From Numida meleagris (Eukaryota; Chordata; Aves; Galliformes; Numididae), in the NCBI RefSeq assembly GCF_002078875.1, contig NC_034415.1, positions 19,125,975-19,189,974 on the forward strand: DNA of 64,000 nucleotides, read 5' to 3'. Both the position numbers and the translations under genes were made by a program. Below, piece by piece: positions 39,341-50,104 of the stretch. Each line of letters begins with the position of its first letter. The stretch's first letter is position 1. Below the pieces are notes generated by a model. The model saw only the letters and a program-made list of their open reading frames with translations, ran no database searches and was not told the origin of the DNA.

Positions 39341-39601
39341 GTGTTTAACATGGGCATGTCCGGCCCATGGGCAGCATGCGGCCCTGTGCAGCTCGCAATG
39401 CGGCTGTCTCCCGCTCCGCACCATGTTGCCAGCAGCTCTGCCCTGCTAAGCAGTGCAGCCTGGCCTAAGTGTGCAACTTAGCACCAACCAAACATCAGTG
39501 TGCTGTTAACACTGTCTGGGCTGAAGCAGGGCATGGGGCGCAGCACAGTGCCAGCTCAAGTTATGGCAAGTAAGTTTATGGATTTTGATATGTTGGCCAA
39601 A
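39341..39601. mobile_element. GC-rich hAT-Charlie-like fragment (tentative)
   Basis: Starts with cagtgtttaacatgggcatg and tccggcccatgggcagcatg, then cggccct. A CAGTG start followed by paired CGGCCC/GCATGCGGCCC blocks resembles the ends of hAT-Charlie elements as I remember them. It is GC-rich and CpG-containing in an AT-rich intron and directly abuts the mariner remnant. No transposase can be read, and the right boundary is unclear. It could instead be a different GC-rich insertion. Confidence 0.35.
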
Positions 39602-39996
39602 CACAGTCTGACTAAATGGCATCTGACATAGAAGTGCATGTGGAGCAAAGGTGTGACATTGAATTCCTCCATGCCGAAAAAATGACACACTTTGACATTC
39701 ATTGATGCTTGCTGAATGTTTATGGAGACCAAACAGTGGATGTGAGCACAGTGAGGTGGTGGGCGGTGCGTTTCAGCAGTGGTGACAGTGGGTTACCTCC
39801 ACTGGTGCAGGTTTTTATGAGAGCATCATGCAGGCTCTTGTTCATTGCTGACGAAAATGCACTGCTAATGGTGGTGACCGTGTTGAAAAAGAGTGTTTTG
39901 TAGCTGAGAATGTGCTCTATTAAATAGTGTTATTGTGCTCTTTGTATCGGTTGTATTTTCCATGGAAATAAATAGAAGGCATTACTTCCAGAGCAA
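39602..39996 (+). pseudogene. internally deleted mariner (Galluhop-like) transposase remnant
   Basis: One frame from about 39634 reads CDIEFLHAEK, then after an in-frame TGA (39703-39705) LLNVYGDQTVDVSTVRWW and VRFSSGD, the N-terminal helix-turn-helix part of a mariner transposase. The sequence then passes at about 39797-39805 straight to the 3' end (gtgcaggtttttatgagagc, aatggtggtgaccgtgttga), so the whole catalytic DDE/D core is missing. The right terminus (gcattacttccagagcaacc) is the inverse of the mariner left end at 3.55 kb. The left terminus is absent. Non-autonomous and dead. Confidence 0.85.
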
Positions 39997-42396
39997 CCTT
40001 TGTAGATGTGGCTCTAGACAATTCCTCTTCACTCAATGTGGCCCAGGCAAGCCAAAAGGTGAAAAGGAAGGAGGGGACATTGTTAGATCCGCAGGCAAAG
40101 GGCAAAGTATTTCTTAAAATGATTGCTTACTTCTGATTGCACTGGACATAAAAATAATGTTAGTGTGTTTGCGGTGGAGGTGTGTGCAATTTGAGCGTAC
40201 GACTAAATTCTTTGGCTTACTGTGTTTTACCTGTCGCTAAAAATATGCAGGATCAGAACCTTTCTGTAGGAAATAGATTACTGAAGTTACAGCAGATTGT
40301 CCAAGATGCAAAATTTAATTTCAGTTTTCTGGTGTCAGTTCAGTGCTCTGTAATGCTTCAGTTTCTCACGTAACCTTGTATAGTTTTTTAATCATTACTT
40401 TTTTACTGTTTACACATGAAAGTTTCTCTGCTAGACAGTGTTTATTTAAATGGTATTTCAGTGAATAGTAAAATTAACAGTAACAGTTTTCCATTTTTTT
40501 CATTCTATCTGCTATTTTTCTTCTTCTGAGCGTATGCAGAATAAGAAGTAGCTGTTAGAATAAGCTCACATTGGTAAGGACAGAATATGAATGTTATCAG
40601 TTATAGCTTGACATATTTTGTAGTGCTGCCTGTGATGGTAGATACTTTGCTGAACATTTTTCCTCAGGTGATGGCACTGTTAGCTCCAAATATATTCACA
40701 CATTTATCCCACTTAACTGTATAAGCTTAGTGAGGTGTTCTTGGTGATATTTTGTGTTAAGTTAATTATAGTTTGTTTACCCTTCAGTAGCGTGCTGTGA
40801 GGAGCATGGCCGTGTAGCTCACAAGCTCTTGACAGGACTGATGAATGGCTGGAGATAGAGATATTGGCAGGCTGCTCTCTGGTGCTCTGTCTGGAATTGT
40901 TTTCCTAAATAATTCAGAGAGTTGAAATTTGATGAAATCATTTCCTTTTAAGAATGGGTGGAAGGGGTAAATGAATGAAGACTCCAGGAATGGGAGAGCT
41001 CTGATCACATTGTTGAGCAGGTAAGACAGCATCCTGTCTCATTGTTCTCCTGGAAATCCTTTGTGTGTGTGTGTGCGCAATTCAGCTTCGTGCAGGCAAC
41101 TACTTCTCTAGTGCTTTGCTGATCAGAGTGTAGCACCTGCCCGTACCTGCTCTCTGCTGCCGGCACCCTTTCCCCACACACTGACAGTTGTCTCTTGTGA
41201 CTCAGTGTTCCTGGAGAAATTCAGCTCCAGCGGTGGGACACTGTGAACTAGTGAGGGATCCCATGTTTTTAGGAGGATTGCACGGAAGGAGTTCTGAAAG
41301 TCCATCTACAAACAAAGGGCCGTCAGACCATTCGTACTTACATGGGGCTGAGTGACAGTGTGGCATCAGTAGGGCAGTAACCAGTGGTTGGTTTGGGTGG
41401 TAGGAAGCTAAAGGAGAACTGGTTGCTATTAGATATGAAGATCTGTGGTTTCATCTTTTTAAAGAAATTGCCTTTCAGAACAATGCTGATACTGCACATG
41501 CTACATGTGTTAATCTGTGGGGGTACGTGCTCAGCTATACTCATTCATTCTTCCAGAAAGATGGACTGTTGAGCCCCAGGTAGCATCTGACTGATGAACT
41601 GGTGTCATGCAAATGTTATGGGGGAACACTGAATATTTACGACACCATAAATCTGCCATTCTTTCTCAATGGCAGCTGCCAACAAAAACTCTTTGTGGGA
41701 ATGAATCTGCTCTCAGGGACTCTTTGTTCTTTGACATGTCAGGCGTAACATAAATGGCTTTCTGGTGTAGGTCTAATTATGTGCAACCACTAGGTAAGTG
41801 CCTGTATTGCTTCCATGTTTTACGATTTGTTTTCAAGGTTGTTTAGAACTAGAATAGCCAAAAGTTTTGGGTTGATATTTCAGAATAGTTCTTTCTCCTT
41901 TTACTTTTTTTTTTCTGCTCACAGAGAGAGTATACGCAACATAAACTTGGGTGAGAATACTTGTCTGGCATATGAGTGCAAAACTACTGCAAACAATTGC
42001 TTTTAAAAGCAGAGTGGTGGTGGGGAACAGATCTATCAACAGCTGCAGTACCCTGATTTCTTACTGAAAATGAAAATGTGTGGCAGTAAAATCACAGCTA
42101 CGTTTGATCTTGCTGATATAAATGTGCAGACACTGTTTGCTTCAGTCCTTCTCCCCTCCATCCGTTTTTTTCTCATGCCTACCTCTTAAATATAATGCAG
42201 TTTTGAGTTGTGCAAGCCACAGCTAGAAAAACCTGGACAGGTATAATGTCGCACAGAGCTCAGGGCAAAGGAGAACTTCTAAAATTATAGTTGTAGGGAT
42301 CCCAGAGACATTTAAAAAATGAGCAGTAAGAAGTACACTAATAGAGAATATTGATTTGGATTCCAGTTTCTTTAAATGTAGCTGTTAAGATGTTTG

Positions 42397-42441
42397 ATTA
42401 GATTTTGTACTCAATATGACATATTGAGTATAAGATCTAAT
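42397..42441. repeat. 45-bp near-perfect palindrome
   Basis: The arms 42397-42418 and 42420-42441 pair over 22 positions around a single central A at 42419: 20 Watson-Crick pairs and two positions (42404/42434 and 42407/42431) that would be G.U pairs in RNA. The inner 11 bp of each arm (tactcaatatg / catattgagta) are perfect. Beyond a small bulge, 42388-42397 again resembles the complement of 42446-42455, so the fold extends to roughly 42380-42460. Origin unknown: it could be a foldback/MITE remnant, an inverted duplication or a hairpin RNA. Confidence 0.9.
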
Positions 42442-45400
42442 GTTGTCTAACATCTGTTGTTAATACTGCCTGCCACCTGGAAATGAATGAAGAGTTACTC
42501 ATGGGATATCCAGAAAAAAAATGTGTGGTTAGAACCATCACTACTACTTTGAAAGGAATAGCTAAATAATTTATGAATGTCGTGGTTTCTCCATATAAAC
42601 AGACAAAACTTCATTTGAATTTGATTGATCAAAATTCTACTTCATAATGGAAGTTTTGAGGCATGCAATTAATTTTATGAGATTAAGGGAAAAAAACAAC
42701 CTGCTTCAGAGTCCATTGATTTACAAGTACTTGGAAGGGCTCACTTTAAGGTGGTGACACCATGGGAAATCCAAGCGGAGCTCCCCAGCAGGAGGCAGGG
42801 GCACCCGGAGTGCACCTCCCAGATGGGGACAGGATGAGGCCTCTTCTCCACAGACCTGGGTCATTGGTTCTGGGTCTGCTCCCACTAGCTTTGAGTTGCT
42901 GTAGCAACAACATCTGCCCTATAGAAGACTTTGAGATGATGTTTCCTTAGGGGAAAGCAGGCAATGTATGCAGCTCCAAAAATAGAGTTGTGAGAATGGG
43001 TTGACACTCTTTACACCTTTCTAGCAAATATAAATACAAGACAACTTTGCCCCTGAGCAGCCTCTGCAGACCCTTTTCACAACCTTTGTTCTTTTGCAGT
43101 AGCCTTTTTTTGTCTGCTTGACCCAACATTTGGGTAGCAGCAAGTGAGTCGCTTTTACAGCTGATCATTTTTGGAGGTCCTGGCCACAGAGCTGCAGCCA
43201 GCAGCTGCACATTCCTGTTTTCTCACCTCCAGTCAAGAAAGTTTATCAACATGCGCTGAATGTCTTCAGTCTTGTTTTTGCTAATAATCCTCTTCTTGTT
43301 TAAATTAATTACAAATATTTTTGAGAAGAGGGATGCTTCTTGAAGTAATGGTGGCCAACTTTTAATACCAAGTCTGTTTAATTACTCTGTGCATCTTCTA
43401 TTTTTGCATGCTTCAGCTGGCATGAAGCTCCGTGTTTGCAAATCTATTTCACGTATCTGATGTGGACTTAAGTGCTCTTTTATGAAAATTATGATCACGG
43501 CTTCCTAGAAGAGTATGGATGAATATGAATTTAAATATAATTTGCTTAGCTGATCTTAAATAGATTTGATTTAAAAAATATATGTATTTATAGTTTTTCT
43601 TCATCTCCATGCTTGACTATATGCATGCATCTAATTGTCATAATGATGCTAGTAACTGAGCAGGTTAGAGCTCAGCCCTCTTACCTCAGCAGAGTTAAGA
43701 GTTCTGCCGTGCTTGTCTATCAAAGACAGATGTGAATCGTTACAGCTGCCAGTACAGGGCTGTGTTTGTTGGCTTTGGTTGTATCAAATCACACGTCTTG
43801 GTTTGGAGGCCATGTAGCACAATCCCTGTTTGCCAGGCATCATTCATATGAGTGCTGGCTTGTCTGGAATTGAACTGCGCTGGACTCAGGTGCTGGGAAG
43901 CCTCCCTTTGATTAGAAGAAGTGTATTATGTATTGTGTCACAGGTTGGAAGATTAATGAATAACTGTTAAACCACTGAAAGCAGTTTAAAGTGCTATATA
44001 ATGCTGAGAGATATAGCTGAAAATAGAAAATAGTAAGCAAGCAGCCATTTTTGAAGTAGAGGATCATTTCTAAAAAGCCCTACAGATTACGTATTTTAGA
44101 AGGAAGTGGAAAACTAAAGTTGTTATAACAGTATTTGTTTTATGGTGATTGTAAAATTTTCAAAGTACATATTTAAGATGCAGATGTTGGTAATGATGTA
44201 TTAATTTAGTTTAGCTGCTATTTTTTTTTCTCATATTGTCCATGAGTTTTTGTTGATGAATGAACTTTCTTCACCATTTTATTAACATTGGAGATATCAG
44301 TAATCACGGCACTGTGGTTAATAAATACAAACAGGGAGATTAGACAAAAGTGCTTTAAATTGTTTTGCAGATTATCAGGAACTGCTTGTGTTGGAGTTCT
44401 CTTATGGCTTTAATCTTGCTGTGGGCCCAAAAGAGGATTAAACTATTACTAGATGGCTGGAATTTTTTGATTTCCCCCACCTCACTGTGGGGACCACAAA
44501 TCAAAACGGTAACCAACAAATGAGAGGTGCACACTTCCACTAAAAGCTCTGAGGATGTGTTTTGTGCTGTGATTTAATCGTGATGCATATAAATTTGTTC
44601 TGAAATTGAACTTCGTGTGTTTTCTCACAAGAATTACAATGATTGTGCTGTCTGAAATTTTAAATTGCAAGTAAACCTGAATTTGTATGGAGAGCCTCTG
44701 AGAAGTATATGAAGGGCTCTTGGCATGATGTGCTGCATGGTAGAATTTGGCTCCTCCATATCCTTTGGCCTGAAATCAGTTTTTTTCTGAGATGAGAAGC
44801 AGGTGAGCTGTTTCAGCCTTAGGTCTGAGGTCAGCCTTGGATTTCAAAGACCTCCTTTCTTTCAGATTTCAATACTGGTCTTTAACACAGACCGTAACAT
44901 AAAATTAGGTATCTTGATTTTAGGACTGTAATGTGAAAGAAATACAAATTCAAATGGAGAAAACTTTTAAATCTGCACCCTAAAATATGTAACATTTACC
45001 CCAATGACATGATAATGATGTAGGACGCTGCACTGACAAGTAGCACGTGTGATTTACTTCCTGCTACTGCTTGCCGACCAAGACTGGTAGAGGTGGAGAA
45101 ATCCACAGAGGTACGCACAGGGCTTCCCCTAGTAGCTGCTGCTTCTGCAAGAAAGGCCCAGGATCCAAGCTGGTGTTTTATATCACCCATGCTGCAAAAA
45201 ATAGACCAAAACTGGGCCTAGGGCGCTTTGAAACTCCGGAGTTTCTCTCTTGAATTCCCATACAGAACAAGGTGTTAGCATAGACAGAAGCATTGGCCTG
45301 TCCCTTTCTCCTTTGGGAATGACTACATTCCTGGCTGTAATGCTGCTGGTGTTTATACCATATGCTCTGCTTTATCTACTGCTGCCATCCAAATGTGGGT

Positions 45401-48400
45401 TCTGAGTTTAACTTTTCTATACCAGTATTTTATCTGGGACACTGATACAAAGTTGAGTTCTGCTGAGAGTGGACTGTAGGTTGGATTATAATGATATTTA
45501 TCAAAATGTTTTCCATGAAATGTTTTAAATCTTATTTTTGTTCTGATGTAACATTGTAAATGTAAACCATTCTTAATAACTACTTCAGCTTTAACACTTT
45601 TTATTTCTTAAATAAAACTAATTTTAATTGCAATAGCAAGTACTGTATGTTTTACAAAACACTTTCAATGAAAATCTTGGATTCTTTCCATTATGGTCCC
45701 TGTAGACCCATCCAGTTTGAAAATACACTGTTTTATCCTTTCCTTAATTACAGTACTTGAGCAACTTTCTGTTAACTGTTTCTTAAGTTCCCAGAATAAT
45801 GAGTCCACCAGAACTAAAGAGACTGCAGCGGAAAACTGTTCACAGGAGGAAGCTTGCTGTTGCTTAGCTACCTATCTTCTTAATTTGGAATCTCCAGCAA
45901 TTCGATAACGACTAGCCCTTAAGCTGCTGAATGTATTTGTTCGTGACGCATTGTGCCATTTCTGTGTGCGTTTCACCTGTGTGTTACAGCTGTTACTGTA
46001 GGGAGAAAAGGAGCGTTTATAATGGGGTTGTATTGTAGCAGAAATCACAAAACCTAAATATAAGCACTACTTAGTAAAGTTCTTATGTGGGTTCTGCTAC
46101 ATTGAAATTCAGAATAATTTGAGTCAAAGCTGCTCGAGATCAGTCCCAAATAAGGGAAAGTTATGCAGAATTTCAAAGTACTGAAACCCTTAGTCTTTTA
46201 GTAATACACGTTCTCACATCAATTTAGGCATAATAAAGGTACATAATTAATTGCAAATTAAAATACTGCAACACTTAGTTTTTTTTTGTCCATTTAGCAT
46301 TTTATTGCAAGTGAGAAAATGCTTGACTTTCAAAAATTGCCTTTCAGAGAAGTCTGCTGGAATAAGATGCTGAATTAGGCCATGTTCATATAATAAATAT
46401 TGATTTATTATTATAATTTAAGAATCTAAGAGAAATTTTGTATTCACTAATGCTTTCTAATCAATACAAAGAGACAGTTTATCTAGGGATTGCTTATGGC
46501 CATAGAACTGGTATTCCTCCAGCTCTTGCAGGTATACTTTAATGATTTAGATATGAATCAGTGTAACGCCTTTTCAGGTATTCATAAGGTTTTGATGTCT
46601 GCATGCTGCTAATGGAAAATACTGGCATATTTCAATATAATTTTGTGCTCAATTAACCTCACTATTGACTTACAGATGTACAACAGAGTTGCTTTCCTTT
46701 GCCCTTTTATTCTGGTTAAGTATTTACATGCAGCTTCCAGTCTCATGTCTTTAAAAAAAAAATAAAAAAAAATTGTAAAGATAATTTATTTTTAAGGTGA
46801 CCAAGCTCTTGTATAATTTCAGATGCTTCCTGGGGTACTTTCATGTTTTAAACAGTAATGTATCCTTCACGATTTAACACCGCGTCACATGGCTTTAAGC
46901 TGATTATTTCTATGCCCTTGATGTCCCAGTGTAGAGACATGACTGCACTTGCCTTTGTTTCCTTGTGGGATTTCCTGGAGCAGCTTTCAGCACATGGTGT
47001 GACAGAATGTAAAACCATACCCATAGATCACCTTATAAATATTTATTCATATAAATTCTTTAAAGAAATTAAATTACGTGATCTATACAAAATAGGAGAG
47101 AGAGGCTTTTAGTGTCACTGACTGCAAATTGAAGTCATTTGTCTAGAAGGGTCAGGTGCCACTTTGTGGTAAGGAATTTGTCTGAGATCCAAGGAAGGGA
47201 AGATTGATAGTACAAAGAGATTGATGAAACAGGCACTGCAATATGCATATGAAGTTATGGGTTAATTAGGAGGATTTAAACAAGAAAGTTCCTCTTTGTG
47301 GAGAAGTGTCATGTGCTGTTACCTTCAGAAGTGAGGTGTGCTGGCAGCCTTTTTGAACGTTCAGAGTTGATTTCCTGAGATCTCTGTATGGAGATGCGTG
47401 GCTGTGAATAGCAGTGAGGTGGCAAAGTAGCAGTAAGGCATCTGTTGCAGCTGATGAGTGCTTCTTAGGAAACAGTATCTGTCGTCATTGCTTATAACTT
47501 TGGTTTTGTTACAAACGTAAACTATAATGCCTGTCCTATGATTCCTGTTTCAGAGGCAATGAAATCTTGAATATTTCTGGGTATCATCTCATTTAGGTGT
47601 CTGAGGTGACAAGGCCACTTGTGCCACTTGCTAAGTGCAAGCGCGGCACTTGAGCAAAAATCTTAACGTATCTGTGGAGCTTAGCAGATGGAAGCTGAGC
47701 AATCCACAAACATTGTTTTCTTCTTGGTAGAAGAGATGTTTTGAAAGAACAGACGCTGCAAAGTGCTCCTTATTGCCTTCAAGTTGACTAGCCACCTGGT
47801 ATGTTTACTGGAGAACGACAAGGCAAGCTTCCGTAAGCAAATTTGTGCAGAAATTGAAACAGTACCATCTCTTGTAAGTCATTCACATTGCTGGAAGAGG
47901 ATTTTAAATTTGACTTAAATGTGATGAAACCAAAATACGCTGTGTGCCACTCGTGCCTCTTTCTGTTTAAGGACAGAATAGTGCAAATCTTTCGGCAAGG
48001 CAGAATAAAATAACTCAGCACGCACTTCAGTATTTATTATTGTAAGAGTAAATCATCTCTGTCTGCATAGAAGATGTGTGAAGCATAGCTGCTGAGGGCA
48101 AGAGTTGACATAGGCATGAGGGACTGAATTATACCTCTAAATAACGTAATTCTGATACTTTTGTCATGATATTCTTGACTAAAATTTTGCATTCATATGG
48201 CTTCACCTTAGCCTTAGAGAGACAGATCTTGGGGCATGCAGCAGCTCTTATCTTCCACAATCCACTTCTCACAGTATATGGAATATCTGAAATTTTTGTA
48301 AATATGAGAAGAGGAAGGAGACAGACGAGTTTTATCTCGCCTTTCTGTTAAGTGTGTGATAGAAAAAAGAAAAAAACAGATTGCAGTGTATTGCTTTCTA

Positions 48401-49012
48401 CTGAAGATGAAAAAATTGTTGGAAGGACAGGTATTTGAATTGCAGAATATATTTCTCCATTAGGGAAAAGCAGTTAGACTCAATGAGGCCTTTGGGAAAT
48501 GTGACTGACATTAAAAACAATCCTATTTTGTGTTATGATACTCCTTTAATAATGAATCTGAGCTTTTTATGTGTTTAGATATGTTTATGTAAATAACTGT
48601 GTACAGAAGGAGCTGTAGAAAACATTCTAGATAATGGAAAAACAACACCTCTCCTCTCATATTTTCACTTGCAGGAACTGTTTTTCATACTTGCAACATT
48701 CTTCTCATATTAACGTGAGACCCAATAGGAGAAATTCTGTCCGAACAAATGAGTTTGGACATGTCCCACCACGCTGATACCATCACTATCACCATCAAAG
48801 TGGCATCTCAGGCACAGTTCTAGTGGCCTTCTGTGGTGCTTAGCCTCCCTGCCTGAGCGTCAGCTCACTTCCCATCAGCCTTTACACCATGTCAAGAAGA
48901 TGCTCCTTCCTGAAGAAATACAGCTTATGTAGCTTGTGTTTTTCTCTGCAGCTAGGATTCTATTTTTTTTCACTTGATGAAGTACAGTGCCTGTTAAATA
49001 TGAAAACGTAAC

Positions 49013-49101
49013 TACTAATTGTTACTAATTGTTTATTTTTCTCTCCTTTTTTTTCTTTTTTCTTTTTCTTTCTTTTCCTTTTTTTTTTTTTTTTTTTTCA
49101 G
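49013..49101 (+). promoter_or_regulatory. PIGK: splice acceptor region of the last PIGK exon, with twin branch-point motifs and a 64-nt pyrimidine tract
   Basis: Two TACTAAT heptamers (49013-49019 and 49023-49029), each close to the optimal branch-site consensus, are followed by an uninterrupted C/T tract from 49036 to 49099 and the acceptor CAG at 49099-49101. The tract is much longer than needed for U2AF binding. It is likely to be length-variable, because it contains an 18-base-plus T run. Confidence 0.7.
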
Positions 49102-49218
49102 AAACCAAAACCAAAGGACTGGCATCCTCCTGGAGGATTCATTCTAGGACTCTGGGCATTGATTATCATGGTTTTCTTCAAGACCTATGGAATCAAACAC
49201 ATGAAGCACATCTTCTGA
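49102..49218 (+). CDS. PIGK: PIGK terminal coding exon (transmembrane helix and cytosolic tail)
   Basis: This exon has 38 codons and a TGA stop at 49216-49218. The product reads KPKPKDWHPPGG, then the hydrophobic span FILGLWALIIMVFF (exon residues 13-26), then the basic tail KTYGIKHMKHIF. It is essentially the known PIGK C-terminus (human differs, from memory, at a P/L and an H/F). PIGK is a type I ER membrane protein, so this span anchors the catalytic domain in the lumen and leaves a 12-residue cytosolic tail. The exon starts in phase 0, matching the CAG end of 27786-27861. The three exons in this window together give 121 residues of a protein of about 395. Confidence 0.97.
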   Translation, partial: KPKPKDWHPPGGFILGLWALIIMVFFKTYGIKHMKHIF

Positions 49219-49536
49219 ATTTGAGCAAGCAAGATGATTGCATTGACTGCTACTTTGGATTCACTGGTGTCATCTGAGTTTCCTTTATGTATATTATGGT
49301 TGTAGTGAAAAACAGAGTTGGGATCTCACTTCTAAATGTTCTTTTGACATCATCTTTTCTTCCCGTTTTTCTGAAGTCTAACAAATGGTTATAATATTAG
49401 ACAAATCTTTTTTTCCCCCTTGTTTTAAACAAACTGTTATGCTTTCTTTTTGACTGTCTTCTATTTCTGGTTAAAGTTAAATAAGAAGGGGGAACTTAGA
49501 CATCTTAGCAGGCTTTCTGAGGTAATACTCTTGAAA

Positions 49537-49542
49537 AATAAA
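49537..49542 (+). terminator. candidate proximal PIGK polyadenylation signal AATAAA
   Basis: Canonical hexamer about 320 bases after the stop codon, followed by a T-rich element (tattttttcccgctctgtt). Confidence 0.5.
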
Positions 49543-50098
49543 TATTTTTTCCCGCTCTGTTAAATACAACCCTTAGGGTTCAGTCCTTTCACCTTAGGCA
49601 ATTTTGGATTTAGGATTCTGAGTGGAACTGAAACAAAAATATGATGACCTCACTGAATCTACTTTTAAAAAATGGCAAAAAGAGTGAAACTATGAGCACA
49701 CTGTTTCCACCAAGAGTGCATCACAGATGTCATCTTTTTCTCCACGTGATCTGGATTTGGACATTTTCAGGGTTTTCAACGCACTGGATTTTTGCATAAA
49801 GCAAAACTGACTCTAGGATCAGGATGAAAGATGTTATAAATTGTACCACTGTATTCAGTAATTTCTGAGCACTTGGAAGATGAGATTTCTAATTTAGATT
49901 TTGTAAATTCTGTTTGGGCATATTGATTTGTTCCTCTTGCACATGTTACGATGAATGCATGCTAACTGTGTTTTGGCTGTGTAATACACAGATACTAGTG
50001 AAGAGAAGAACAAATTTCTGCATGCATAAAAACAGTAAGCGCCAACTAGGTGATGCTCTTGCGGTATGCTTTTGGAATCTGTTCTCTATCCTAATCAT

Positions 50099-50104
50099 AA
50101 TAAA
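50099..50104 (+). terminator. candidate distal PIGK polyadenylation signal AATAAA
   Basis: Canonical hexamer about 880 bases after the PIGK stop. An alternative to the proximal site. Another AATAAA follows at 50407-50412. Confidence 0.4.

Larger units (their letters stand above)
27862..49101 (+). other. PIGK: last PIGK intron, about 21.2 kb, no coding content recognised
   Basis: AT-rich intron. Contents I can name are two CR1 fragments (about 31062-31525 plus, about 32560-32707 minus), a 17-bp tandem duplication (31716-31749), a 36-base poly-A (35284-35319), a hAT-like and mariner composite (about 39341-39996), a long palindrome (42397-42441) and a twin branch-point/pyrimidine-tract acceptor region (49013-49101). 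Short open frames elsewhere show no domain and lie in no conserved context. Nothing further is recognised in 28-31 kb, 33-39 kb, 40-42 kb or 42.5-49 kb. Confidence 0.85.

Noticed and set aside
42762..42950. 62-codon frame starting at caccATGGG in a GC-richer patch
   Set aside because: Good start context, but the peptide is unrecognised, short and inside an intron, with no other gene signal.
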